From Ornithodoros turicata (lineage: Eukaryota; Arthropoda; Arachnida; Ixodida; Argasidae), in the NCBI RefSeq assembly GCF_037126465.1, contig NC_088201.1:225872016-225936015 (forward strand): DNA of 64,000 bases, in the 5' to 3' direction. Shown in pieces: positions 10,201-21,712 of the stretch (position 1 is the stretch's first letter; the number at the start of each line of letters is the position of its first letter). Under the pieces are notes generated by a model. That model had not been told where the DNA came from. It did not search any database and saw only the letters and a program-made list of their open reading frames with translations. The position numbers and the translations under genes were made by a program.

Positions 10201-13200
10201 ATGCTGACTTTGTCTCCGACAATATATAATTAATCATTTGAGTACTGAAATTGATGCCGAACTCACATGCATTGAGAAGCTTGCTTTGCCTTGCTAACCC
10301 GATTGATTGTTTCAAGTTTCCTAGATGAGACAATTCACTGGGTGCAGAGGTTAAAACATGAAGAAAAAAAAAAGAAAGCCAATAATATTTGTTGAATAAC
10401 ATTTTTTCTTGTAACATTGCAAGTGTCCCTTCTTTGCATTCTCACGGGGGAATGCGGATTCTCTAGATATAGGCATTTCATGGGCAACGGTCAGGAACAT
10501 CTGGGGCATACCGACAGCATGCTATTTGCCTTTGCAGGGTCCGTGATCAAAAAGGAACAGTGGACCGCGGAGTGTACACCAATCTGAGTAAGTACTCCAC
10601 ACAAAATATAGTCAATAAAATCTTATCTCGTAATGCCCCGTGGCGAGAATAAGTAACCTTCTGCTTCTAAAGCGAATCATTGTGTGCCGTAGTGAGAAAA
10701 TAAAAGGAATGTCGACTAATGTGCAAAGAGGTTATGCAGAGCAGAAACGAAAAAAAAAAGGCATAAAACAAATGCGATAAGCGTTTGCGAAAAGCGTTTG
10801 CGATAAACGCTAACACTCGGTGCGCCCAAGTCGAAGGTTGAAGCCGCCATCGCATACTTAATTATGATACTCACTGACGCCATTCATATGGGATCGCGTA
10901 GAGCGAACTGAACAGACTCGCTAACTCGGTTCTGTGATGGGAACCTCATCGGTGTAAATCAACGCAGTTCGATTACGAATGGTGGAACCAATCAGCTCGG
11001 TTCGCATGGAGAAGTCATGTAAACGACTCGGTGCGCTCCGATTTCATACCACTAGGCAGCGCTCGACAGCTTTCTCCACACATTGCATCGTGATGATCTG
11101 CATTTTGTGCGCCGTACATGTCCAGACAAAAGTTTACGGAACACGCGAGCGGTGTATTTTCTCCTCGGTACAACACCCTAGCGGCAAGCGGAAGCTGGAG
11201 AAATCAGGCCAGTTCACTGCCTCAGAGGGGTGGACGACTGCGCTCTTAGCGACGCACAACGGTAGTTTCGGTATGATTACTGTTGTATGTGCCCGCAAAG
11301 TGAGTTGGATTTTACTGTTGTGCTCGCCAACAACACGTGATTCAACTATTGTTGAGAGAGGGAGCTCGCCGCTATCACCGTGATAACAAGGATGAATCAT
11401 GGTGGCAACGCTTTACGGTGTATTGCTTTTATTGGAAAGCCATGATACGTAGCCAAGAGAAAGAAAGTTATCTTGCAAAAAGTTGCTTTATTATGGACGA
11501 CGCGTGACGAGCTGATCAACAATTGACGCTGACATTGATAATTGATTGAATGATTGACTGATAAACAACTGACGTGAGTCACGAGTTGTTGACGAGAGCA
11601 ACAGTTCCAACTCACTTCGCGGGCACATACAACAGTCATCATACCGAAACTACCGCTGTGTGTCGCTAACAGCGCAGTCGTCCACCCCTCTGAGGCAGTG
11701 AACTGGCCTGATTTCGTCAGCTTCCGCTTGCCGCTAGGGTGTCGTACCGAGGAGAAAATACACCGCTCGCGTGTTCCGTAAACTTTTGTCGGGACCTGTA
11801 CATAGTCTGGCAGCTCGTTTCGGCATACAATGATGCAGCGTTGTCGGTGATGGATCGATAAAGTGGTACTTAATACAATTACATATATTTGTAACCAGGC
11901 CAACATCGCAGAAATAAGTGCCCAAACACTACTATGCGGGAGAGAGATATAAGGAATATGACAATATGACATGATCTTATAGATGTGCTCGGTTTAATGG
12001 TTATGATAGGAACGACGGAAGATGCGTGCGATCATCGGACTCATACTGACGTGTGCGGTCCTCGTGGTTTCTAAGGCACTCCCGACGTCATTGACAGACA
12101 ACAACACAACATCACTATACAAATTGCAGCCATGGAAAATGAGAGAGATTTATAAAAGCGAGATACCTTCAGTCGTGTTCTAGATATAATCACACGAGTC
12201 CTGTAGAGAGCAATGGTGAGAGAACGATGTTGTCGAGACTGTTGTCATGCTGAGGCGCTTGCGAAGCTCCATGGCTACATGAAGTTACACCGAGTATTCG
12301 GTACGAGTGTCGCACGCAGAATATCCCACATTAGAAGGTACCGTGGCTTTTCGCATTGGTATGAATATGCCGGCGCAACCGAACGGAGTGACTAGAGTGA
12401 CGTCGGGAACGATTCCTTCCACGAAGCACGGTCGGACGTATATTGGCATCGAAAGTGTGTGTTTCTTCCTTTTCCTCTATCCAGACATAATAGAGTTTTA
12501 GCGGACGGTTGATAACGTGGCTAGCGTCCAACCCTATCAACTGGAACCAACCAGTGGATAAGATTCTGAGTCATGCACGACTGCGATTGGTTTCGGTAGG
12601 CATGATAACTTTATCCACGGTAAACTAAAACTCACTATTGTGAGTTGAGATAACGTTATCCATAACATCCTCGGAACTGGTCCTACAATATCAGTCCTTG
12701 TACACCTCGCAAGGGTCTAGCAAAGTCATGGTTGGAGCTGGCATCTGTATCTCCGGTGCGGAACAGGAAACGGAAACCTCATGAGTTTCCTGATGTCTCA
12801 GATGATCGGATTTTTGTGTAGTGGTTTCATAGCCAGTCGGAGATTGAGTTTGACATTGTCGATTGTTTAATTCTAGAAAGAAAACAAAAATACAGGAGAT
12901 ATCCGTTTTCTTTTTTTTTTTTCGGGGATTTTGCACTACTCGTTAACGTTTCCCGTGGCTCGGTGCAGCAATGGTGACTTTCGTTGCGTACGATAGCAGG
13001 GTTTGACGCGTAGCCTGAACAGTGGAGCGGTTACTTGACGGTCATGCATCGAATTCGTTGTTGTCGTTGTCTTCCATCCCATCGTTCATGCATAGAAGCG
13101 ACACATGTGTGGTTTCAGCAAACTCGTCTAGCGCAACTCGTGTAGCGATCAAGGTAGGCCAAGTCGCAATCATCAATGTTCCTCCTCAACGTTACACAAA

Positions 13201-16200
13201 TCTGTTAGCGTGCACGTGAGCAGTTATCGCATCCTCCAAACAAACGTCGCAGCCTTCTACTTCGCTGTCAATCTTGCCGAAGTCTATGACCGTAGCAATC
13301 GGTCCATCAATATCTCTTCGGTATGACGACTTAGGAGCGCATGCTTCAGCTTCAGGATCTTGAGCGAAGGAATTTCCTGGAAGAGTACTGTTATCTCCGA
13401 ACTCAGCTGAATATTCTTTCCGCGGACAGGTCGCTTGAGCTCTTTTAGAGGAGCCATCGGGCGCATCTATAGTTGCCAAATCCTTTGCAGAGTTCTCTCC
13501 CGCGAGTTTAGGCACCAGTATGTAAGAAATATGACAGCTTCCCTGTGTAACTGTGCTCGGTTTAGAGAAGCAACGAGGTGACATTTACCGTCGCACGAAC
13601 ATGGATTGGACTGGATTGGATTGAGGTTTTACCGGCACATGAGCAACTAAGGCTATATTGCGCCAATACTGTGAGATACGATCTACTTACCAGTTAAAAG
13701 AAAACGATCAAGTTAAAATTGATATAAACATGAAAATGAATGTGAATTGAGATATCTCTTAGGTATCCAGTGTCCCTAGAGAACTTGTAAACGCTGCTAA
13801 AACTGACAAGCGGCGCATCGCCCAGCAAAAGGGCTGGGTCAAGCGGAATTCTATACCGGTAGAGCTCAGAAAAATGAGTTTGGCGATGATGTTCGTGGAG
13901 AGGGCAGCTGATGCGAATGTGAAAAACAGACAGCTGCTGAGCACAGCGCACGAAATACTGCATCATCTGTAAAGGTGTCCACCTGGAGTCACGGTGCAAA
14001 ATATTTTCGCTCTGCGATGCGATATAGCTGTGCAATCAAATTTACACACAAAAAAGATAACAAGAAATATTGGAGGAAATCAGAACCAGTCCGCCGACAC
14101 GATTCACTGGTGAAGTGTTGGGCGCTCCACGCTTTGTTTCCTTCATTTTGCATCGCAGCGCAGGTGGCGTGCTTGAGCTTTGCTGCTGTACACCTCGCAC
14201 GTCGCTTGAGGAGAGTAGCGTACGTCACGTCGTCCTCTCGTTCTGCGACGCGCTCTTTTTACGAGGAAAATAATTTTCAAAGGTGCGCGGAAGAGAGCCC
14301 TCGCGCTCGCTGTGTAGAGCACGATTTCACCAACGCTGGTTAACTTTGAACCGAGATCAAACGTTGCTAAAACTTTGAGTTACCACTAAATTATCTTTGC
14401 AAACGTTAGTCGGTGATGCGATGAATGCTTCAGTGACAATAACTCTATTTAGTAAAGCATAGTTAAGCGTTAAAATCACGTCAGTGGACAGTCGATGCCG
14501 GCTCAAATCTTAATCGGTGTTGGTGCCACCGGGCCTACAGGTCACCTACGCTTATCGTTTCTTCGCAAGAACTCATTTTATTATTTCGAGAACACTATGC
14601 ACCGAAGAACGAAGACAATTTCGGGGGTCACCTCAGTGCTCCAACTCTCACGTCTCCTATGCACACGATGATCACGCGCACCTACAGTCATTCGAATCAT
14701 AACGATCAAACCGATCAGATCTACAGAGTAATACTGTTCAAACCACCAGTTTTAATATTTCTTATATTTTGGTGTTTAGACGTATGGAATTGAAAATAGA
14801 CCTGGAGCCAGGAGTCATGTTTGGTATAGAAGGAATACAGTAGCTTACATGAGAAAGAGTTAACAAAGTTTTTGGACTTTTCGACGTCTGCACGGACGTC
14901 ATCATCTGTAAACGAAAACACTGCCTGCGAGTCCTTAGGTCTTGTAACAGTTTGGCAGTGGCCTCTTGTGGTTCTTGCAGGAATTATTTTCATGATGTAT
15001 GTGCCATGGCTCAAGAAATCTCCTCACTCCCCACCTGTGTTCACGTGCCAGTGTAGTGGAATTCTCAAAGTGGAACATGTGCTGTTTTTTTATTCCATGC
15101 TTCACGCGTTCTGTGCAACGATTGTTAGCTTGCGGTTTTTTACCTGAGACACGTGTTCTTTCAGCCATGTGACCAGCTTTATTCCCTTTATAAGACCTAA
15201 GGTCTCGCAGAGCACTTTTTTCTTTTGCTGATGATGACATCTGTAAAGACGTCGAAACGTCCAAAACCTTCCTTTATACTGTTTGCTAAGTAATCCAGTG
15301 TTGTCTTTCTATTAAACCTGTGAAAGAAACTCTGGAAGAGACTTGGCAGGGCAACAGCCATTTTCCATGTTGAAATATGACGGCCAGGATTGCCGAAGCG
15401 TGAACGTTGCCTTCTTCTACCTGATTATCTCCCTATTTGCCATCCCTTGTAGTGGCTCATGGTAAAGATAGGCACCGGCCAATATCTCGAAGAGCGCCGA
15501 TGCAGTACGCTCTTAGCGCGCCCATGTAAACGGGTCCCCTGTTGCCGTATGAAACTAAATATATATTAAATCTGCAGCGACTGCTTTATAATATAATATC
15601 GTAAAGATCTTGTTATGAAATGCAGTTATAACAGCGATCTATGGTATCAAGGCACCCGTTACAGAACTGTCGGAAAGGAACTTGTGGCATCCAGCCACCA
15701 AAAAGAGTTATGGAACGATGTCGATATTTGTATGAATTATCAGTATTTTTCAGCCGCTGTTAGTCATATTTTATCGCTTCGCATGTCGATATTTGACCGA
15801 TGTGCATGTCAACATAAATATCACTTAAAAACTTTCGCGAATGACACGATAATGCTCGAAAAGAAAGGCGAAGCGAACGTTCTTTCGTGAAGCGTGCTGT
15901 TTTCACATCTGTGACACAGCTGGATAACTTTGGGATAGCAACACGGCGCCAAAGATAACACCTAGAAGCAAGCACAAACGGCGTTAAATCTTTGACGTTA
16001 GGGTTCAAATGTTGTGTCCGCGTCCGCGCACGACACAGTTGGCAACAATGTATTAACAATAGGAATACCCGAGACAGGGAAAAAGGTAAACAGTGTCTCG
16101 GGTCTTCTCGTTATCATTATGACCCAGCTATTCTGTGCCCTTGTTATGCTCCCACCCGCCACACCGGTAACAATGTATTTGCACGGTTCGCTGCGAGTGC

Positions 16201-19200
16201 ATATCTGATTTGTGTGTCTTCATTTGTCTGAAGTTTGAAAAGCATGCGAAACAACGGCGGCTATGAGGGGCGTGCAGACGTGGACACGGAGGCGACTACC
16301 GGAAGGAATGGGACCCACGGGTGTCGGTGTGTGTCCTGGCCTGAATACTGTGGAAAATGTGCCGTAGTAGAAGTTGAGGCTAAGAAACGCAGAGGGACAA
16401 ACACAACAGCCTTATAACGCCGAGGTGCATACTTCACTTAGATAAGCCATGACGACACTTGCCTACAAACTCCCGGGAAAGCCCAGGGATAAGCTCAGGG
16501 AGCATTGCCGGTGGCGAGGCGCTGTATTTCTACTTAATGGGGCTGTTGATGCGATTGGTACTATTATTGGTATTATAGTGGTAAGAACCTATCATCGTCA
16601 CGCAACTCAGTTTGTGTTGAAACCCTCGGGTGATCGAATATACAGCCTCCTAATACTCCAAAAGCTCTTCAAAGACGTTTGAGCTACTGTACAAAATTAA
16701 CTTAATTATAATGATGTCCTTTTATATTTCTTTTAACAGAAGGTAGAACTACTAAAATCAATGTGATTTATTATCACAAGGAGGTCTGCTATGTAACGCT
16801 GCGAAAAGGTCACAAGGACGGACATGAGGAAGAATGTAAGTAATTTGTTTGTTGTTTCGTCTATGTAGCAGACCACACGGAATTCTCGTTCGCCGACCTA
16901 TGAATAGCATATACTAAACCGGTTGCTAAAGATGCATGGAATGAGCAAGATACAAATCCCTTAGTGCAGCCAAATCCAACACTTACCTACGTATACACTG
17001 CCCTCTCTGCGATGTCCAATGGCAAAAGCGACATATCAACTTCCCCATTGGCAGCTAAACCACGCAACACAGCTGTGTCATCTCTAGTTGTTTGTGGAGC
17101 GACGTATAGGTTAAAACAGCACTGGTGTCATGAGACCAGCTTGGTGGCTGACAAGGAACCAGAAAAACAATTAAGAGCCGGATTGACTGATCTGTAGGAT
17201 ACCTTACTGTACCGTATTGCCCCTTAAGGCGGGGTCCAATAGCCTCGATTTGAGCAGCAACAGCAGCGGAGCAGCAGAGCTGCAACGACACGAGCGGCCC
17301 CGTAGCTCTTGGCGAGAGCAGCAGCGCTGCCGAGTCGCAGAAATTCCCTGCTGCTCCCATATCCGAATTTTTGGTTGCTGTGCTGCCCTGTTGCTCTGCA
17401 GCCCGAGCAGCCTTTCTCGCCAGCCAATCAGGAGGTTGGTTGGTATTGTTTTCGTTCGACGGTGTTTGGTGTTAGCAGGGCGGATGTGATGGCAGAAGGT
17501 TTGTGTCTGGTTGTTCTGTGATTTGTTTCTGAAGACCTGGACATGCCTGTGATTGCCAGTAGTTTGGAGCGAGTGTTCAATCATCGAGACTGCGTGAAGT
17601 ACGCTTTCAGGACATAATTCAGCTCATAAAGTTGAATAAAGTGTTCGACCGAACCTACCTGATACATATGTTGTGTACCAAAGTTGTAGCTAACATGTTC
17701 CCTTGTTTTCTGGGAAGTTCTTCAAAACCCGCGACCTGGTAATGTACAAGCAAATTACGTTCACGTCCATGCTGTGTGAAAACCATACCGACCACATTTC
17801 TTGTGAGGGGTGACGACTTGCGAGCTAGGTTGTTGTAAATGAAACTGACTCTTGAAAAGGGTTCGATAGAGATAGACAATGTTCAGGCTACAAAAGGTTC
17901 GGTAGAGATAGAAAATGAACTCATTACCTTATGAGAACAGGCACCAACTAATGATGACTAGCGGAACAGGCATTTGTTTTCGTTAGACAGCTTTATTTCA
18001 CTAACAGCAACGTGCGCATTTGACAGTCACAATAAATCAAACGAATCCTAGTAACGAGGCGATATTAATACGACAAAATCCTTTAGAAGAGTCTCCGTAC
18101 AACCGCAGCAGATGCTGCACAGCAGTGCGAAAGGACGAACCTACGTCAAATGTCGCGATACTTCCTACATATCAACGAAGAGTGAATTAGGTAAGAGAGG
18201 CTCAGACCAACACCACAATCATTTCACAGTCCACTTGTGATCTACAGGTCCATAATATGTCCCACTCACATCAGCCTTTCACCTAGATTTGCATTCCTAC
18301 GTGTGTGTACGAAAAGGCTTAGCTACCGCATACGTCTTCGGCATGTTCGAAACGTAAACAATGCCGTAGTTGCCAACACGTTTTGGACCTCCTACGCCGC
18401 TGCTGCCGCTAATTCAAAACGAAGCTATGGGACGCCTCTAGTAGCAGAGGAGCTGCAGCAGAAAACTGCTCTGCTGCCATGTTGCCGTGTTGCTGCTGCC
18501 GAACCGCTGCTGCTCGCATAAAGCTATGGGACCCGGCCGTTACTGTAGTGTAGCTATTTTCCCATCCGAACTGCATTGACGAATCGAATAACACTGGCTG
18601 CGGTATATACAGGGAGCTGATTTTTATCACTCACACATTTCTCACCAATAAGTCATGAAAACAGCATAAATGTCGTTCTTGTTATTGTGTTCTACGGCAA
18701 GGCAGACATCCTCTCCAAGAAATTATGCAACTATGCAGCTGTATTTACATCTATGCCCATTCAAATCTTTTAACTTTGATGAACCGACTATTGAAACTCA
18801 AACGCTGAGCTATGAAACCCCTGCACAGTGCCGTTAGCAAAGAAATACTGTGGTATACACAGCAAGCTTACACAGTAATCAAATAATGCAATTCGTTACA
18901 TTCAAGTTTGTCTGCAGTTTCTGACAAGATGTAAAAAAAAAAAAAAAAGTTTCGGAAAATCCATTGGTGGATCCTTTGGGGGAAGTTCGTTTGCGCTAAG
19001 CGTCTGGTTCGTTCTTGAGTCCCTTCTGTTTTGCTTATTTTCGTTGATTGCTTGTTTTGCTTCCTCTTTTCTCACCTGTTTCTTTCCTTTGATTTCTCTT
19101 TCTCCCCTTTTTTTTGCGTTTCGGGGTTCGTATTAGCAATTAACTTAAATAGTTGTCTTCAGGCGTTTCAAAGGGGCTGTGCTGACGTATTTCAAAAAGG

Positions 19201-21015
19201 ATACGCCGAATGTATCTTCCTATTTTTTTTTTTTAAGCTTCAGTGAACGTAAGTAGCAACCCCGAGGCGTGGTTTGGCATAGACGGTGTCCACGTACGTT
19301 TCACAGTCGGTACAGATGGAACCTTTGCGGACGGCAGAACAGTCAAAGCATAGAGAACGCATATCTAAGGCTAACAGGAAGCCTTTCCGTCGCCTTGGTT
19401 GGAGTCCCTTACCATGACGACCCACTCCTGACAAGGCATAACGCAGTTCATCATGTGGTTTACAGCGATTGCTGCTTGCTGGTGTGTAATCCGAGGCTGG
19501 ATGTACACAGTAACGACGTTGAGATCTGTAAGAAGACGTACGGCACAGGACTCAACGGATCCGGGAACGCACATGCAAATCTTTCGAGGTGTAACTCCCA
19601 TGTCATGCTTATATCGTAGATGACAACTCCGGCCTTTCGGTTTCCAGAATGTTTGGCTCCAGTCATGCAGGAGAAGCCATTGAATATGATGGGCACGTCA
19701 AGATCCCATCGCAGTATCTGAGAGTGTAAAGTTGCACTCGCAATCGGGGTCTAAAAATAACATAGCTCGCGTGTCGCTCCCCACCGTCTTCGTTGTTTTC
19801 GTTTATGCCGCTCCTTTGATAGTGTATTCTCCCTTTTCATTTCTTGCTCGTGTCCTGTCACAAGGTAGCAGTCACAAGGTAACAGTCACCTTTATGTTAT
19901 GTTTGTGAAATTGAAGGACATCCAGTTACTTACGTTCATAAATATGTGTATCTTCGTCTCACAATTTGTGGTGACTTACGGTGGGATAGACACATTGACA
20001 GGGTCACTCGGAAGGCTTCCACAAAGTTATGGGCGTTAAAAAGGAATTTAAAATGCAATTTAAAGCACGCTACAGCAGAAACGAAACTTGCAGTTTATAA
20101 AACTTGCGTTCGCCTGCTTTTGGATTGTGCATGTGCCATTTAGGACCCTTTCAGGTCAACACACTTTAACGGACTTGAAAGTGTACAGAAAAGGGCCCTT
20201 CGTTTTACTTTTAATTGCTACGGCAGATACAGATACAGCACTCTATATGAGCGAGCAGCGTTAGTAACATTGTCTGAAGGGCGTAAAGATTAACATATTA
20301 GAATTATTTTTCCACCTTATCAAGGGAAATTATAGTCTCAAAATTAAAGACTACATTCAACCTATATCTGACTCTCGCACATGGAAGCCTCATGCAGTCC
20401 AATTCAAGGTTCCCGATGCTCGTTGTGACTGTTATAGAGTTTCTTCCCACGTACCTCTGAAGAGTGGAATGCGCTTCCGGCGGGCGCTGTCAATGCGGCT
20501 CCCTCAACGGCATTTCTCAATATATTAAAATGTTCTTAATTGACTTGCTTGTGACTCTTGTTTTCCGCACTTGACTACTTTGTGCGTATTGTGCGCTCCG
20601 GCATCCTTTGAATACGTTGTACATGGGATTCTTGTGTACTGTTGATCGCCCACACCTGCTTTGGCCACAAAGAGGTGGCTGGCGGTATTTCTAAATAAAA
20701 AAATCTTTTGCTGTTAACATAACAGTCACAACGCCTTGTATTCTGAGTATTTCAAAGTTCATTGTCCCCCTAGTTCATTTACTTTGTTGATGGTACTTTC
20801 TTGACCAAGGCAACGCATACCGGTGCGACACGTATCATGCGTTCGTGACATTATATCAATGTTTTGCAGACCTTGATTTGTGGCAGTCCACCAATGAAAA
20901 CTGCACGGAGCAATACTGGGACAAGTTTCATTGCTGCAAGAACGAATTCCAAACAGCACGGAAACTATTGAACATTACGGACGACCAAATCCAAAGCTCG
21001 CTTTGTGATTTGTAG
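7207..21015 (+). CDS. Four-exon gene for a 150-aa cysteine-rich secreted protein
   Basis: The exons are 7207-7305, 7470-7627, 10538-10587 and 20870-21015. Each intron has GT..AG ends with good donors (GTATGT, GTGAGT, GTAAGT). Phases 0, 2 and 1 join without a stop to give 151 codons including the stop. Residues 1-19 are a signal peptide ([12 protein letters not shown]..., predicted cleavage after ATARA). The mature part has eight cysteines, including KECPRTKEC and an adjacent pair in FHCCKN, and ends SSLCDL. Asn-Cys-Thr and Asn-Ile-Thr are possible glycosylation sites. Eight cysteines and this size suit a secreted salivary or haemolymph protein of a tick, but I do not recognise the family. It lacks lipocalin motifs. 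The last intron is 10.3 kb and filled with transposons. Expression is not shown. Confidence 0.8.
7950..8808 (+). pseudogene. Penelope-like element reverse transcriptase, truncated
   Basis: The frame holding [36 protein letters not shown] and SFDVVPLF is typical of Penelope-like retroelements. The same frame continues upstream to about 7950 through one TGA (8099-8101). It ends just after TGTAIGAS, so the YxDD catalytic motif, the thumb and the GIY-YIG endonuclease are missing. The fragment lies in intron 2 of the secreted-protein gene, same strand. Dead copy. Confidence 0.85.
8809..10537 (+). other. Rest of intron 2, no gene seen
   Basis: The only notable feature is an A-rich run near 10363-10375. 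No open frame shows family features. The acceptor TTTGCAG ends at 10537. Confidence 0.5.
11117..11798. mobile_element. 682-bp foldback MITE, TA-flanked
   Basis: The inverted ends read CATGTCCAGACAAAAGTTTACGG and CAGGTCCCGACAAAAG..., both flanked by TA (11115-11116, 11799-11800). The arms are about 230 bp (11117-11345 and 11575-11798) around a 230-bp centre. The two overlapping ORFs on opposite strands here share peptide sequence only because the arms are inverted copies. Tc1/mariner-type MITE by end and target. Confidence 0.8.
12022..12183 (+). CDS. Possible 53-aa secreted peptide
   Basis: The frame starts [20 protein letters not shown], a good signal peptide. A 33-residue tail follows with an Asn-Asn-Thr-Thr site and no cysteine, ending SVVF and TAG. 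It lies inside intron 3 of the secreted-protein gene on the same strand. It could be a single-exon peptide, the first exon of a decayed gene, or chance. No relative is recognised and no promoter is clear. Confidence 0.3.
   Translation: MRAIIGLILTCAVLVVSKALPTSLTDNNTTSLYKLQPWKMREIYKSEIPSVVF
13571..13665. repeat. Short dispersed-repeat fragment
   Basis: GGATTGGACTGGATTGGATT is followed by a TTTTACCGGCACATGAGCA stretch of retroelement-like character. The family is uncertain. Confidence 0.3.
13985..14340 (+). repeat. Dispersed repeat, copy 1 of 2 in the window
   Basis: About 355 bp match the reverse complement of 25688-26020. Shared blocks are AAAATATTTTCGCTCTGCG, a region around TTCTGCGACGCGCTC, and AATTTTCAAAGGTGCGC. 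The ORF here is a by-product of the repeat. Identity is roughly 70-80 percent by eye; class unknown. Confidence 0.6.
14868..14916 (-). ncRNA. Degenerate Penelope-type hammerhead-like motif
   Basis: The minus strand has CAGATGA for the core (position 4 is A), a perfect stem II GACGTC-CGTGCA-GACGTC, then GAAAAG. It forms an inverted pair with 15190-15266, along with the flanking ACCTAAGG/CCTTAGGT sequence. Probably inactive. Confidence 0.35.
15223..15266 (+). ncRNA. Penelope-type hammerhead-like motif
   Basis: Stem I UUUUG/CAAAA is followed by core CUGAUGA, an extra U, stem II GACAUC/GACGUC (one mismatch) with loop UGUAAA, and then GAA. The loopless ACGU with triplet GUC is self-complementary, so stem III could form only between two molecules. 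Penelope-like elements are known to carry hammerheads with a minimal stem III. The extra base before stem II is unusual, so activity is doubtful. Confidence 0.45.
17227..18539. mobile_element. 1.3-kb PIF/Harbinger-type non-autonomous element
   Basis: The inverted ends share GGCGGGGTCCAATAGC and GGCCGGGTCCCATAGC. They are flanked by TTA (17224-17226 and 18540-18542), which fits the 3-bp duplication of PIF/Harbinger. Both ends carry CAGCAG-rich subterminal sequence, so many short ORFs here are low-complexity artefacts. No transposase is encoded. The PIF element at 30794 has different ends, so the two are not one family. Confidence 0.6.
18543..19249. other. No gene seen
   Basis: Contains an A run at about 18932-18948 and a T/C-rich stretch at 19025-19120. 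Nothing coding is supported. Confidence 0.5.
19250..19700 (-). pseudogene. Probable LINE endonuclease fragment
   Basis: On the minus strand [14 protein letters not shown] followed by [10 protein letters not shown] resembles the endonuclease core of LINEs, where GDFN is expected in place of RDSN. Upstream a NRKAGVVIY run, in a shifted frame, could be the GGVAIY segment. Frameshifts and the lost catalytic motif mark it as decayed. The family call is tentative. Confidence 0.35.
19915..20702 (+). pseudogene. LINE 3' fragment (reverse transcriptase C-terminus)
   Basis: [31 protein letters not shown] and [13 protein letters not shown] match the conserved thumb/C-terminal part of CR1/jockey-group reverse transcriptases, where YLGV..L.W..HI and WDP are expected. 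A stop interrupts the frame after ACAI. A 3' tail ending TAAATAAAAAAATC follows at about 20690-20702. The fragment is 5'-truncated, as usual for LINEs. Confidence 0.75.
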
Positions 21016-21066
21016 CCGAGGCCGAAATATGAATCATCATGAAACCGTCCTGCACCGACAGGCAGG

Positions 21067-21072
21067 AATAAA
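21067..21072 (+). terminator. Polyadenylation signal AATAAA
   Basis: The signal lies 51 bp after the stop codon of the secreted-protein gene. Confidence 0.65.
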
Positions 21073-21712
21073 GGTGCTGAATTTTAACACCTGCGTGTAG
21101 TGCTTTTTACGAGTATTATCTATATTCCAAAAGGTTCACCACATAACAAATACAAAGCAAACTACTGCAGAGCATGATATGACTCAGAGAGAGTGGCGTA
21201 TGCCGCTTCTGTAGCTCATCCCAAAGCGCTCCAAGGTAAATGTTCGAACAGTTTCCTTTCAAGTCTCCTCTGCACCCCCAACCTGTGTGCTACCCCTGAT
21301 GGTGCACGGTTAAGCAGTATCTATATGTGCAATGTCTTAACTTCAAATCAAATCAAATCAAAATATTTTTATTTTATTTTGAGCTTTAGGTACACATGAT
21401 AGGTGTGGGACACCGAGGACAAAGCCTGTGCTGCTGTCCCGAACATGATAGTACACAGCAATAAACGCACGTCTTGTGGGCCTACCGGGTTATAACCAGT
21501 TTGTAAGCGTAACTATAAAGCGTAACTAACGTAAGCGTAAACTATCATAACAAAAAAGAAAAAAAAAAGAGAGAGAGAAAAATGTGATATCTGCATCAAT
21601 TACACGCAAAAATAACTTTGAGATACCACAAAAGGGGGGAGACACTATATATCTATATATATCTATATCGATTAATACACAAAAGGATAGAACAAGGCTG
21701 ACGTCGATCCTA

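Larger units (their letters stand above)
10588..20869 (+). other. 10.3-kb intron 3 of the secreted-protein gene
   Basis: Bounded by GTAAGT and TTTTGCAG. It contains the MITEs at 11117 and 17227, LINE fragments at 19250 and 19915, a possible small ORF at 12022 and a Penelope-type hammerhead motif at 15223, each listed separately. Stretches 10588-11116, 12184-13989 and 15300-17226 show no supported gene. Confidence 0.6.

Noticed and set aside
10979..11972. Two ORFs (134 and 191 codons) sharing a peptide on opposite strands
   Set aside because: The shared peptide is explained by the inverted arms of the MITE at 11117-11798.
13192..13584. 130-codon minus-strand ORF
   Set aside because: No recognisable domain and no promoter; likely chance or a decayed repeat.
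17204..17584. Several overlapping ORFs in CAGCAG-rich sequence
   Set aside because: Low-complexity end of a non-autonomous transposon; all frames are open for compositional reasons.
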